Source of the DNA: Tropicibacter sp. Alg240-R139
Lineage (GTDB): Bacteria > Pseudomonadota > Alphaproteobacteria > Rhodobacterales > Rhodobacteraceae
Assembly: GCF_900537075.1 (NCBI RefSeq)
Contig: NZ_UNRA01000008.1
Coordinates: 3-64,002, forward strand
Direction: 5' to 3'
Length of the DNA stretch: 64,000 bases
Position numbers and translations under genes: made by a program. This document shows, piece after piece, positions 46,282 to 55,218 of this stretch. The notes beneath the pieces were generated by a model. It worked only from the letters and a program-made list of their open reading frames with translations. It searched no databases and was not told the DNA's origin. Position 1 is the stretch's first letter, and each line of letters begins with the position of its first letter.

Positions 46282-47145
46282 TCACGCCGAGATGGTTGGT
46301 TTGGACTTTGCTCTCCGCCGTTCTGACATCCCCCAAAAGATCAAGACGGCAACCGGAATTACCCATTTTAGGATGTCCAAAGTAAACGCTAGGATGAACC
46401 TCTTGGGGCCAGACAGGAGAAGATCCAATTCGCTTTCTGGCAGCTCAAGGATTTCGTTATCGTCTTGCGTTGAAAAGGCGGTTTTCAGAGCTGCGTACAT
46501 ACCTGAAAATGCGTCTTCATCTCTGTTGTCTATTTCAGGCCGATAAAAGGCTTCAGCCTGTGCCCAAATGATGTCCTGAACCGACAGGATTTCGCCAGAG
46601 CTGTTTTGTATCGTGACTCCGTAGTCCGGGTCGAGCATGTGCCACTCATTATCCCAGAACGCTTCGACAACGACATGTCCGTTCAATCCCACAATGCGTG
46701 ATTTTATGCCGAACCTGTTCAAGGTGCGGGCCAACAGGTGAGAAACCTGACTGCAGAAGAACGAAGCATTGCCCAAAAGCAGATCGCGTTCTGACTGCCG
46801 GACTGCAAATCAGTTATCGTATGCCGCTAACATAGTAGAAAGCCAGTTCGACTGCAGGTTATGCTGTCCGGGACCAGTTCGCAGGTGGATGGCCCGTCGG
46901 TCCGCAAGATCGAGAAGATGCAAGGCAGTTTCTCTTTGGTCGGTCGTTTCGCCAACGACATTTTTCGTCTCTTCGGTCCATTCTGATAGCGTTTGCGTTC
47001 GCCAATACAGATCAGCATCAAAGGCATCGTTTGGCTCTTGTTGAGACAAAGGTGGCTTTGCCGGGAACAGGTAGCCGGAAATCGAAATCACCAGAAGAAT
47101 GGCGGCGACGAAGGCAAGAAAACGCCATATATTAACGCGTAACAC
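46282..47145 (-). pseudogene. Transglutaminase-like membrane protein interrupted by an in-frame TGA
   Basis: Two minus-strand pieces, 47145-46810 and 46809-46282, are in the same frame and are separated only by a TGA (46810-46812) after MLAAYDN. Read through, the product is about 287 residues. It has an N-terminal membrane helix (residues 6-26), the transglutaminase-like core with Cys in FFCSQVSHLLARTLNRFGI, His in GHVVVEAFWDNEWH and Asp in LDPDYG, and a C-terminal membrane helix (LAFTLDILKWVIPVAVLIFWG). The stop removes the catalytic core, so as read it is a pseudogene; a single TGG-to-TGA change or a sequencing error would explain it. A 60-base line counted by hand (46441-46500) is 47% GC. 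Confidence 0.75.
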
Positions 47146-47264
47146 TATACGAAGTCCCTTGGACTAACTTATTGAAGAAACGTTGAGTTTCAATAAGCGC
47201 GAAATCGCGGGTCGAACAACCGTTTGCACGACATAGAGTTTCGACCGAGCTTCCTCAAACCGGC

Positions 47265-48395
47265 CTATCCTTGTAGAGTCTGTTTCAGGGTGTCCAGATA
47301 TTTCCCGATGACGGTGCGTTCGTCATATTGCGCTTCCATCTTTAGTCGCCCCTGCCGTCCCATTTCAATGCGTGCATCCGGGCCTAGAAGGATCATCTGT
47401 TCCATTTTTTGCGCAAGATCGCGGCTGTCTTTGGGCGCACACATGAAGCCGTTCACGGCATCATCCACCACATCCCGGCATCCTACGGCGTCCGCCGTGA
47501 TGATCGGCCGCCCGATCGCGCAGGCTTCTAGCAGGGTTCTGGGTGTCCCTTCGCGGTAGGACGGCAGGACCACGCAATCGGCTGCGATGATCTCGGGAAT
47601 GACATCCTCTTTGAAGTCCAGGTAGGAAACGATTCCCTCCTTCACCCAGCGTTGGATGGTTTTGGAGGGAATGGACGCCGGGTTGTCGATGCCCATGGAT
47701 CCTAGCAGGTAGACTTCGGTGTTGGGGTGGCGTGTCTTGATGTCCCGTGCGGCGTCAGCGTATTCACCGATGCCCTTGTCCCAAAGCATTCGACTGACCA
47801 GAAGAAACCGGAAAGGAGTATGGGGATCATTCTGTACGCGGGGCGTGTATTTGAAACGCGTCAAATCAACGCCTGATCCCGGTAGAATGTCGGTGCGATC
47901 GTGGCGCAGGATTTTTTCATCGCGGAACAGGGCGTGGTCGTCGCGGTTCTGAAAAAAGACCAAGGCCGACTTCGCCAGCCCTGCCCGATACAGTTGTTTC
48001 ACGATGCGCGTGATGGCGGATCTCGTCACAAAGGGAGCACCAAGCCCAGCGATGTTGTTGATGACCGGGATGTTCAGGACATTGGCGGCCAGCGAGCCGT
48101 AGACATTGGGTTTGACCGTGAACCCAAGATAGGCGTCTGGTTTGCTCTGGCGCATGGCGTTGAGGAATTTGAGGAAGATCCCGAAATCCGACACGGGGTT
48201 GGTGTTCATGCTCATCGGGATTTCGATGTATTCGGCACCAATGGCCGAGAACTTCTGTGAAAACTGATCGCGCGGGGCCAGCACGACAACGTGATACCCC
48301 CTTTCTATCAGCACTTTGATCAGTTCAGAGCGGGTAGACCAGACATATTGGGAGGTGTTTGCGCCCAAAGCAATCGTGCGCTTTTTCTCGTTCAT
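47265..48395 (-). CDS. GT4-family glycosyltransferase
   Basis: The ATG at 48395 with AGGA 8 bases upstream gives 376 residues (an earlier ATG at 48479 adds 28 unlike residues). It has the two Rossmann halves of GT-B with IALGANTSQYVWSTRSELIKVL, GFTVKPNVYGSLAA, LVSRMLWDKGIGEY and the GT4 motif SYREGTPRTLLEACAIGRP. It resembles PglA/Cps14-type hexosyl or HexNAc transferases. It is divergent from the tailspike-like gene. Confidence 0.88.
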   Translation of the reverse strand: MNEKKRTIALGANTSQYVWSTRSELIKVLIERGYHVVVLAPRDQFSQKFSAIGAEYIEIPMSMNTNPVSDFGIFLKFLNAMRQSKPDAYLGFTVKPNVYGSLAANVLNIPVINNIAGLGAPFVTRSAITRIVKQLYRAGLAKSALVFFQNRDDHALFRDEKILRHDRTDILPGSGVDLTRFKYTPRVQNDPHTPFRFLLVSRMLWDKGIGEYADAARDIKTRHPNTEVYLLGSMGIDNPASIPSKTIQRWVKEGIVSYLDFKEDVIPEIIAADCVVLPSYREGTPRTLLEACAIGRPIITADAVGCRDVVDDAVNGFMCAPKDSRDLAQKMEQMILLGPDARIEMGRQGRLKMEAQYDERTVIGKYLDTLKQTLQG

Positions 48396-48648
48396 GTTCG
48401 GCGTCCTATCCGTTCTGTTGCAATATCTGTGTGTCAGGCAAAGGTGATTTTCTGTAAATTTCGGAAGGAGCCATCGCACAGAGATTGATCCATGCGCAAG
48501 AGACTGTTTTCAGGCCGGTGTTGCGTATGCGTCGCGCGTTCTGGTGTCCCGCTGTAAAGAGCGCATGTGAAAAATAGTTTCTCACTTCAATCACAAGGGC
48601 TGGGGATTGCTTTGTTGTCTTGGCAAAGGCCCCTGGAGGAGACACAGA

Positions 48649-50697
48649 GTGGGATTACTACATCTCAAAAATGGTGCGCGTGCAGAAAGAAACGGGCAAG
48701 CACTTGAAGGTGCACGTCGATACATCTTCGTCAAAGACCAGGATATTTTGGCCAACATCTACAGGGACAGCAATCTGACGCACAAGCAGGCCAATCCGAT
48801 CCTCTCGGGGCCAGATGGTGTGTTCGACCTGTGCTACCTGACTGATGGAATCTATCGGGTCGTGACAAAAGATTTTCAGGGCAATGTCCTGACGGAGCAT
48901 GACGCTGTACAGATCGGGACCTCAAGCGCGATGTTGTTGTCGGGACAATGGGACTGCTGTCAGGATGTCCTAGAGGACACTGTCTTGTGCTACGAAGAAC
49001 GTCGGGGCGCGCGCGTGGTGCGGGTCGGTGAAAGCTTTTCGGTTGCCGGAAATACGGTCACCTATCGTGTGGTAGAGGCAGAGGCCACAGATCACCATCT
49101 GACGACGGCGGGAGGGGTCAAGTTCCGTGTGATGGGTGGTGAGCGGGGCTATAACGTTCGCGCTTTCGGGGCGTTGGGGGACGGGGTGGTGGATGACACT
49201 GCTGCCATTCAGGCTGCCATCGATACAGGCAGCGATGTGTTCTTTCCAAAGGGCACGTACCGGGTATCGGGTTTGGTCATGCCCAACAATGACCAGCGGT
49301 TGGTGGGTGCTGGCTCGGCGATCTTGCAGAAAAATGCTGATGGTCCGCTGATCAGCGGCAGCGGGGATCGGGTGACGCTTGAAGGTCTGATCCTGCAAGG
49401 TGGCACCGATGCCATTCCGGAATACAGCGGTGACAATGTGGTTATGTCCGGCAACGGTTTCCAATTCCTGCGTAGCGCATCTTATTGGTGCCAGGGGCGT
49501 GCGATCAAAGCCACCGGGGCGCATGTTCTTGTTGTTGATCCCATCCATACCATTGCAACGGCTGACACCAGTGGCGATGGCTATGATATCGAGATCGGGC
49601 AGGCGGGGACGGCCACTTTGTACCATCGGATCTCCAACTGGTATGCAGGCAGCTTTAATGGTGGAATTCTGTTGGTCGACACCGGGTCCCACATGCTGTC
49701 GAATTGCCTGTTTGGCAAGTTGACAATCCAGGCAGGGACAAGACCCGGCGGTACTAATGGCGGGATGACCACGGGGTGTCGGATCGGGGGCGACGTTCTT
49801 GTCGAGATGTCGAATGCCGTATTCACCGGGAACCAACCGTCATCAAGTGGTTGTAATGTGACCTTTGCCCTGGGGACCTCTGGCTGTCGCTGGGATGTCA
49901 GCAACACCAGAGCTAAATCGATTTCGAATCTCGGGAATGCCAACAACTTGATTTTGCGCGAGACCTCAGAGGGTGGCCAGTCGACATTGGCGTTCGGGGA
50001 TGACGGTTGGGATGCGCCGACTTCTGTATCGGCTCAGGGGGGATGGAGTTTTCCGGAAAACATCTATCTGAAAAACCAGTACAGCCTGCGCATCAAGGAC
50101 AGTTCAGGTACTGATCGCATGGCGGTGTCTCTGTCGAGCAGTGATGATTGGTTCTTTGGTTCAGATACCGGGGCAAATTTCGCCAACTTCTCTTCGGGCT
50201 CGGGCGGTATTTATCTGGCCCCCGGCGGCAGTTCGGTGGTTCAGTGTTACGGGGGCGGTTTGCGGCCGACGGCGGACGGGGCTTCTAACCTTGGGACTGC
50301 GTCGCAACGCTGGGGCAATATTTATGCCACCAATGGGGCTATCAACACGTCGGATGAGCGGGAAAAGCGGGACATCCGCAGCCTCAACCGGGCCGAACGC
50401 CGTGTGGCCAAGAAGATCAAGTGCATGATCCGTGCCTTCCGCTGGAAGGATGCCCATGCGCAAAAGGGTGACGAGGCGCGGATTCATTTCGGAGTGATCG
50501 CGCAAGAGGTCCGCGATGCTTTTGTTGCTGAGGGGCTGGATGTCACCGAGTACGGAATCCTGTGCCACGATGTTTGGGAAGCCAGCCCCGGGCGCACCGA
50601 TGGTGCGGACGACACCGTCTCTCCGGGGGTCGAAGCGGGCGAGCGCTATGGTGTGCGCTATGACGAGCTGTTGGCTTTTGTGATCGCAGCGTTGTGA
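48649..50697 (+). CDS. Phage-tailspike-like beta-helix protein with S74 intramolecular chaperone
   Basis: The GTG at 48649 with GGAGGAG 9 bases upstream gives 682 residues; the ATG at 48607 would add 14 unlikely residues. After a cap domain, residues 166-190 hold the pectate-lyase-3/tailspike entry motif (YNVRAFGALGDGVVDDTAAIQAAID, only partly quoted here as FGALGDGVVDDTAAIQAA). A long parallel-beta-helix-like region follows. The C-terminal 118 residues form an S74 peptidase chaperone with NTSDEREKRDI: Ser568 and Lys573, the five-residue spacing used for self-cleavage in K1F endosialidase. It sits alone between sugar genes with no phage neighbours. No signal peptide is seen. Role in this polysaccharide locus is unknown. 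Confidence 0.82.
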   Translation: MGLLHLKNGARAERNGQALEGARRYIFVKDQDILANIYRDSNLTHKQANPILSGPDGVFDLCYLTDGIYRVVTKDFQGNVLTEHDAVQIGTSSAMLLSGQWDCCQDVLEDTVLCYEERRGARVVRVGESFSVAGNTVTYRVVEAEATDHHLTTAGGVKFRVMGGERGYNVRAFGALGDGVVDDTAAIQAAIDTGSDVFFPKGTYRVSGLVMPNNDQRLVGAGSAILQKNADGPLISGSGDRVTLEGLILQGGTDAIPEYSGDNVVMSGNGFQFLRSASYWCQGRAIKATGAHVLVVDPIHTIATADTSGDGYDIEIGQAGTATLYHRISNWYAGSFNGGILLVDTGSHMLSNCLFGKLTIQAGTRPGGTNGGMTTGCRIGGDVLVEMSNAVFTGNQPSSSGCNVTFALGTSGCRWDVSNTRAKSISNLGNANNLILRETSEGGQSTLAFGDDGWDAPTSVSAQGGWSFPENIYLKNQYSLRIKDSSGTDRMAVSLSSSDDWFFGSDTGANFANFSSGSGGIYLAPGGSSVVQCYGGGLRPTADGASNLGTASQRWGNIYATNGAINTSDEREKRDIRSLNRAERRVAKKIKCMIRAFRWKDAHAQKGDEARIHFGVIAQEVRDAFVAEGLDVTEYGILCHDVWEASPGRTDGADDTVSPGVEAGERYGVRYDELLAFVIAAL

Positions 50698-50719
50698 ACC
50701 TGGTTTGAAAATCTGGAAC

Positions 50720-50755
50720 CATGCTTGGGGCCGTGCTTTCGCGGCCCCAAGCATG
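50720..50755 (+). terminator. Perfect 14-bp hairpin after the tailspike-like gene
   Basis: CATGCTTGGGGCCG and CGGCCCCAAGCATG form a perfect 14-base-pair stem with an 8-base loop, 22 bases after the stop. No T-run follows. It isolates the tailspike-like gene from the epimerase gene at 50899. Confidence 0.75.
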
Positions 50756-50898
50756 CTATGATGGAACGTTCTCTCTCTGGTACGGTGATGGGCTTGCATG
50801 TCGCACAGGAGTTTCAGGAATTGCCTGTATGGACAATTCCCAATCAGTTCCCAGTCGGGTAAGAGCAGGTGGAGAATTGATTGCGGTTGAGGATTAAA

Positions 50899-51912
50899 AT
50901 GCAAAAGGTATTGGTCACAGGTACGGCCGGTTTTATCGGATTTCACCTAGCGAAATTGCTCCTGTCTGAGGGATACGAAGTTCACGGTTTTGATGCCATG
51001 ACGGATTATTATGACGTCACCCTCAAGCGCCGCCGTCATGAAATGCTGCTGCAGAACCAGGGGTTTTCGGCGACCGAGGCCTATCTGGAAAAGGACGAAG
51101 CCTTTGCCAAGGCCGTGCAGGCGTTCAAGCCCGATGTCATCGTGCATTTGGCCGCACAGGCCGGGGTTCGCTACAGCCTGGAAAACCCGCGCGCCTATCT
51201 CGACAGCAACATTGTCGGCACCTTCAACGTGATGGAGGCCGCGCGCGAACTGGAGGTCAAGCATCTGCTTATGGCCTCGACCTCGTCGGTCTATGGGGCC
51301 AACGAAGAGATGCCGTTTGACGAGGTCGAAAAATGCGACACGCCGCTGACATTCTATGCCGCCACTAAGAAGGCCAATGAAAGCATGGCGCATTCCTATG
51401 CGCATCTGTGGAACTTGCCGACGACCATGTTCCGGTTCTTCACGGTCTACGGCACCTGGGGGCGCCCCGATCTGGCGCTTTATAAATTCGTGGATGCGAT
51501 CCTGGATGGACGCCCGATCGACATCTACAACCACGGCGATATGTATCGCGATTTCACCTATGTCGATGATCTGGTGCGTGGCATCCGTCTTTTGATCGAC
51601 GCAGTGCCGGAACGTCCCGCTTCGGCCGAAGATATCGAAGAAGGCGATAGCCTGTCCCCTGTGGCACCCTACCGGATCGTTAACATTGGAAACTCTGACA
51701 AGGTCAAGCTGCTTGATTTCGTCGACGCCATTGAAGAAGAACTGGGGCAGAAAGCCATCCGCAACTACATGGAGATGCAGAAGGGTGACGTGCCAGCCAC
51801 GTGGGCCAATGCCGACCTTCTCAAGCGTTTGACCGGCTATTGCCCGGACACGGATGTCAAAGAGGGGATCGCCAAATTTGTTGCCTGGTTCAGGGATTAT
51901 TACGATAAATAA
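50899..51912 (+). CDS. UDP-glucuronate 4-epimerase-like SDR
   Basis: Start at ATG 50899 after GAGGATT gives 337 residues. It has VLVTGTAGFIGFHLAKLLL, STSSVYGANEEMPF, YAATKK with the catalytic Tyr/Lys, and FFTVYGTWGRPDLALYKF, the signature of UDP-glucuronate 4-epimerases (CapI/LspL). It would make UDP-galacturonate from the Ugd product of 16901. The next gene starts 19 bases later on the same strand. Confidence 0.88.
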   Translation: MQKVLVTGTAGFIGFHLAKLLLSEGYEVHGFDAMTDYYDVTLKRRRHEMLLQNQGFSATEAYLEKDEAFAKAVQAFKPDVIVHLAAQAGVRYSLENPRAYLDSNIVGTFNVMEAARELEVKHLLMASTSSVYGANEEMPFDEVEKCDTPLTFYAATKKANESMAHSYAHLWNLPTTMFRFFTVYGTWGRPDLALYKFVDAILDGRPIDIYNHGDMYRDFTYVDDLVRGIRLLIDAVPERPASAEDIEEGDSLSPVAPYRIVNIGNSDKVKLLDFVDAIEEELGQKAIRNYMEMQKGDVPATWANADLLKRLTGYCPDTDVKEGIAKFVAWFRDYYDK

Positions 51913-51931
51913 TTTGTTGCGGGAGATTGTT

Positions 51932-52768
51932 ATGAATCAACATATGCATGAAGTGAATAGTGGTGAACGTTTTGGTTTTGGAGCCAATTGGGCGAGTTTT
52001 CTTAAAGTCCTGGATGACGATCGCATTGCCGAAGCAGAGGCGTCGCTGAAGGATCGGTTGGATGTCGAGCGCTTGGATGGCAAGACCTTTCTAGACATCG
52101 GTTCTGGCAGCGGTCTATTCAGTCTTTCAGCGCGCAGGCTGGGAGCAAAAGTGTTCTCTTTTGACTATGACCTCGATTCTGTGGGCTGTGCACAGGAATT
52201 ACGTCAGCGCTATTTTCCCGATGACCCAGATTGGAAGATCGCGGCAGGTTCTGTGTTGGACACGGCCTATGTGGAACAGTACGATAAAGCTGATATTGTG
52301 TATTCTTGGGGTGTGCTGCATCACACCGGGTCCATGTGGGAGGCGATTGAAAATGCGCAGTCCCGCGTTGCCCCCGGTGGCATCTTCTTCATCTCAATCT
52401 ACAATGATCAGGGCTTTCAATCGAGGGTGTGGACTTTTTTCAAAAAAATTTACAACAAATTGCCGGCGTTTTTGCGTCCAGCTTGGGCTGTTCTCATTAT
52501 GGGACCATACGAACTTTGCAGGCTTTTGGTGCAAACCGTAAAAGGTCGACCGTTTGAGTACTTCCGCGGGATCATCAACTATCGATCCGCGCGCGGGATG
52601 TCGTATTGGCACGACCTGGTTGATTGGATCGGCGGATACCCTTTCGAGGTTGCCAAGCCCGATGAGATTTTTGCCTTTCTCAAGACGCGCGGATTTGTGC
52701 TTGAAAAGTTGAGAACTTGCGGTGGTGGATTGGGGTGTAATGAATTCGTATTTAAAAAAGTTTCGTAA
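51932..52768 (+). CDS. Class I SAM-dependent methyltransferase
   Basis: From ATG 51932, after GGGAG, the protein is 278 residues. It has the SAM motif I FLDIGSGSGLFSLSARRLG, then YSWGVLHHTG and VAPGGIFFISIYN. The C-terminal part (GMSYWHDLVDWIGGYPFEVAKP) is like methyltransferases of polysaccharide loci. Two hand-counted 60-base lines are each 47% GC (28/60), lower than neighbouring genes, suggesting transfer. Substrate is unknown; a sugar O-methyl group is the natural guess from context. Confidence 0.87.
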   Translation: MNQHMHEVNSGERFGFGANWASFLKVLDDDRIAEAEASLKDRLDVERLDGKTFLDIGSGSGLFSLSARRLGAKVFSFDYDLDSVGCAQELRQRYFPDDPDWKIAAGSVLDTAYVEQYDKADIVYSWGVLHHTGSMWEAIENAQSRVAPGGIFFISIYNDQGFQSRVWTFFKKIYNKLPAFLRPAWAVLIMGPYELCRLLVQTVKGRPFEYFRGIINYRSARGMSYWHDLVDWIGGYPFEVAKPDEIFAFLKTRGFVLEKLRTCGGGLGCNEFVFKKVS

Positions 52769-52854
52769 CCCGCTCAACGAAAGAACACCTGGCCAGTGTC
52801 ATTAATCTGGTATGTTCCAAGCGCCATAATTAAAAAATCTATAGGAAAACATCT

Positions 52855-52959
52855 ATGCCACAAAACGACAAAATCGCCGTGATCGGCCTTGGTTATGTCG
52901 GCTTGCCTCTGGCTGTGGAGTTCGGAAGAAACGCTCCAAGGGTGATCTTCATGCAGTAA
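52855..52959 (+). pseudogene. Broken 5' fragment of a nucleotide-sugar dehydrogenase
   Basis: An ATG with a GGAAAA site opens a 34-residue frame that reads [20 protein letters not shown] and then NAPRVIFMQ before TAA. The first part is the N-terminus of the dehydrogenase at 53849-55141, which begins [20 protein letters not shown]. The nucleotide match continues past the frame loss with a one-base deletion (GGAAGAAACGCTCCA against GGAAAGAAACGCTCCA). It is a degraded partial duplicate. The next 157 bases (52960-53116) are AT-rich and show nothing recognisable. Confidence 0.85.
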
Positions 52960-53116
52960 GGTCGACTCGGTTGAGTGAGAATATCAAAATCAGAGAAAAT
53001 TTGATCACCTTACCGATTGGGGTAACCTAATAATTTGAAGATTTACGGCAGGGAATTTTGGACTAATCAACTGATATTTTCATAAATTTCTTGACCGTCA
53101 AAATGGAGAAGACACT

Positions 53117-53848
53117 ATGAGAATGACTAACTACGAATACGTCGTGCAATGGGCCGAGAAAACGACTCCAAAAAATGGGAAAATGCTTGATTATGGTTGT
53201 GGTGCTGGTGCTATTGTTGATTTAGCGCGACGCCATGGGGTAAATGCGTTTGGTTGTGATGTCTTTTACGATGGCGGTGATTATTCAGGGGAAGTTTTGG
53301 GGGAAAAGTTTGGAGAAACCATCTTTCGTATGGAGGGAGACACCATCCCATTTCCGGAAAACTACTTTGACATTGTGGTGAGTAACCAAGTACTTGAGCA
53401 TGTGCCTGATCTGGATGTTGTGGTATCAGAAATGGCTAGAGTGCTTAAGCCGGGCGGTAAAGTTCTCAGTATGTTCCCGGATCGAGGGGTTTGGCGTGAA
53501 GGCCATTGTGGTGTTCCGTTTTTACATTGGTTCCCTAAGGGAAGTTCATTCAGAGTAAATTATGCGATGTTTTGGCGTGCTCTAGGCGGTGGTTATCATC
53601 ATGGGGAAAAAAATGTTCGGCAATGGTCGGAAGAATTCTGCAAGTGGCTCGACGATTGGACGTATTATCGTAGTGTTGAAGAGATAGATGAAGTTTTCGA
53701 GAAATATTTTTCTCCGCGAACACCGTTGGAAGCTGATCTGTTTGTGAAGCGTACGGGCCGCAGAGGGATTCCGTTTAAGTCTATAATCGTCAGAAAGATG
53801 GCTCATTTAGCCTTTGAAAACGAAAAGATAAATTTGGAAAATGAGTGA
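53117..53848 (+). CDS. SAM-dependent methyltransferase in AT-rich insert
   Basis: The 243-residue class I methyltransferase has MLDYGCGAGAIVDLARRHG (motif I), SNQVLEHVPDLDVV and VLKPGGKVLSMFPDRGVW. It is inserted between the broken dehydrogenase fragment and the intact dehydrogenase. Hand counts of three 60-base lines are 40, 50 and 43% GC against 65% for a line in the next gene, a sign of recent transfer. Its stop at 53848 directly abuts the dehydrogenase GTG at 53849. Substrate unknown. Confidence 0.87.
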   Translation: MRMTNYEYVVQWAEKTTPKNGKMLDYGCGAGAIVDLARRHGVNAFGCDVFYDGGDYSGEVLGEKFGETIFRMEGDTIPFPENYFDIVVSNQVLEHVPDLDVVVSEMARVLKPGGKVLSMFPDRGVWREGHCGVPFLHWFPKGSSFRVNYAMFWRALGGGYHHGEKNVRQWSEEFCKWLDDWTYYRSVEEIDEVFEKYFSPRTPLEADLFVKRTGRRGIPFKSIIVRKMAHLAFENEKINLENE

Positions 53849-55141
53849 GTGATTTTTGAAAAAATGATGAATTTTTCTGGCGCCAAAATCGCCGTTATCG
53901 GCCTTGGCTATGTCGGCCTACCTCTGGCTGTTGAATTTGGAAAGAAACGCTCCATAGTGGGTTTCGACATCAATCAACCTCGCATAGACGAGCTGCGCGC
54001 AGGCGAAGATCGCACACTTGAGGTCGAGCCCGAAGAACTGAAGGCCGCCAGCCAGTTGAGCTATACAGCCGACATCGAAGATCTGCGGGACTGCACCATT
54101 TTCATCGTCACAGTGCCGACCCCCATCGACGCCAATAAGAGCCCGGATCTGACACCGTTGCGCAAGGCTTCGGAAACCGTGGGGCAGGTGCTCAAGCCCG
54201 GCGATACCGTGATCTATGAAAGCACCGTCTTTCCCGGCGCCACCGAAGAGGAATGTGTGCCGGTGCTCGAGCGCGTCTCGGGCCTGACGTTCAACGCCGA
54301 TTTCTTCGCCGGTTACAGCCCCGAGCGGATCAATCCCGGCGACAAGGAACACCGCCTGCCCACCATCAAGAAGGTCACTGCAGGCTCGACGCCCGAAGTG
54401 GCCGAAATGGTCAATGCGCTCTACGCCGAGATCGTGACTGCGGGCACGCATATGGCGTCTTCGATCCGGGTGGCCGAAGCGGCCAAGGTGATCGAAAATA
54501 CGCAGCGCGACCTGAACATCGCGCTGATCAATGAACTGGCGATTATCTTCAATCGTATGGATATCGACACCGAGGCGGTTCTGGAAGCGGCCGGCACCAA
54601 ATGGAACTTTCTGCCGTTCCGGCCCGGTCTGGTGGGGGGGCATTGTATCGGGGTCGACCCCTATTACCTGACCTCAAAGGCGGAATCGATCGGCTATCAC
54701 CCCGAGGTGATCCTGGCCGGACGCCGGATCAACGATGGCATGGGCGCTTATGTGGCCAGTCAACTGGTCAAGACGATGATCAAGCGCCGCCTACATGTCG
54801 AAGGGTCGCGGGTTCTGGTTCTGGGGCTGACCTTCAAGGAAAACTGCCCCGACATCCGCAACACCAAAGTGGTCGATGTGATTTCCGAGTTGAAGGATTA
54901 CGGCGTCCAGGTCGATGTGCATGATCCCTGGGTCGACGCGGGTGAGGCGATGCATGAATATGGTCTCGCTCTGACGCAGACCCCTGAAACAGGCAGCTAT
55001 GATGGGATCATCCTGGCGGTGGCCCATGAAGAGTTCAAATCCCAAGGGGCGGCAGGTCTGCGCGCCCTGGGGCATGAAAACGCAGTGCTCTATGATGTGA
55101 AATCGGTACTGCCCGCGCAGGACGTGGATCTGCGGCTGTAA
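53849..55141 (+). CDS. Nucleotide-sugar 6-dehydrogenase (TviB/WbpA type)
   Basis: GTG 53849 begins directly after the methyltransferase stop; ATG 53864 or 53867 are alternatives, and the original start may have been lost in the rearrangement. The 430-residue product has [18 protein letters not shown] (15-32), [18 protein letters not shown] and the catalytic Cys266 in [12 protein letters not shown]. This subgroup oxidises UDP-GlcNAc or UDP-GalNAc to the uronic acid, distinct from Ugd at 16901. The product could be amidated by the AsnB copy at 55219. Confidence 0.9.
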   Translation: MIFEKMMNFSGAKIAVIGLGYVGLPLAVEFGKKRSIVGFDINQPRIDELRAGEDRTLEVEPEELKAASQLSYTADIEDLRDCTIFIVTVPTPIDANKSPDLTPLRKASETVGQVLKPGDTVIYESTVFPGATEEECVPVLERVSGLTFNADFFAGYSPERINPGDKEHRLPTIKKVTAGSTPEVAEMVNALYAEIVTAGTHMASSIRVAEAAKVIENTQRDLNIALINELAIIFNRMDIDTEAVLEAAGTKWNFLPFRPGLVGGHCIGVDPYYLTSKAESIGYHPEVILAGRRINDGMGAYVASQLVKTMIKRRLHVEGSRVLVLGLTFKENCPDIRNTKVVDVISELKDYGVQVDVHDPWVDAGEAMHEYGLALTQTPETGSYDGIILAVAHEEFKSQGAAGLRALGHENAVLYDVKSVLPAQDVDLRL

Positions 55142-55164
55142 GAGGTTTTACCCTCGAATAAGAC

Positions 55165-55198
55165 AAAGCGCCGGGGCAGGGATCTGCTCTGGCGCTTT
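55165..55198. terminator. Bidirectional terminator between convergent genes
   Basis: AAAGCGCC pairs with GGCGCTTT around an inner GCAG/CTGC stem. It lies between the convergent dehydrogenase and asnB-2 genes and has T's on the plus side. Confidence 0.7.
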
Positions 55199-55218
55199 TG
55201 CGTTCCAGGGAATGCGGG

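Noticed and set aside
46810-46812. TGA as selenocysteine in the transglutaminase-like gene
   Set aside because: The stop is upstream of the core and not at the catalytic Cys, which is encoded normally; no SECIS-like hairpin was seen. Mutation or sequencing error is simpler.
48649-50697. Prophage remnant around the tailspike-like gene
   Set aside because: No other phage structural, lysis, integrase or terminase gene lies in the window; neighbours on both sides are polysaccharide genes.
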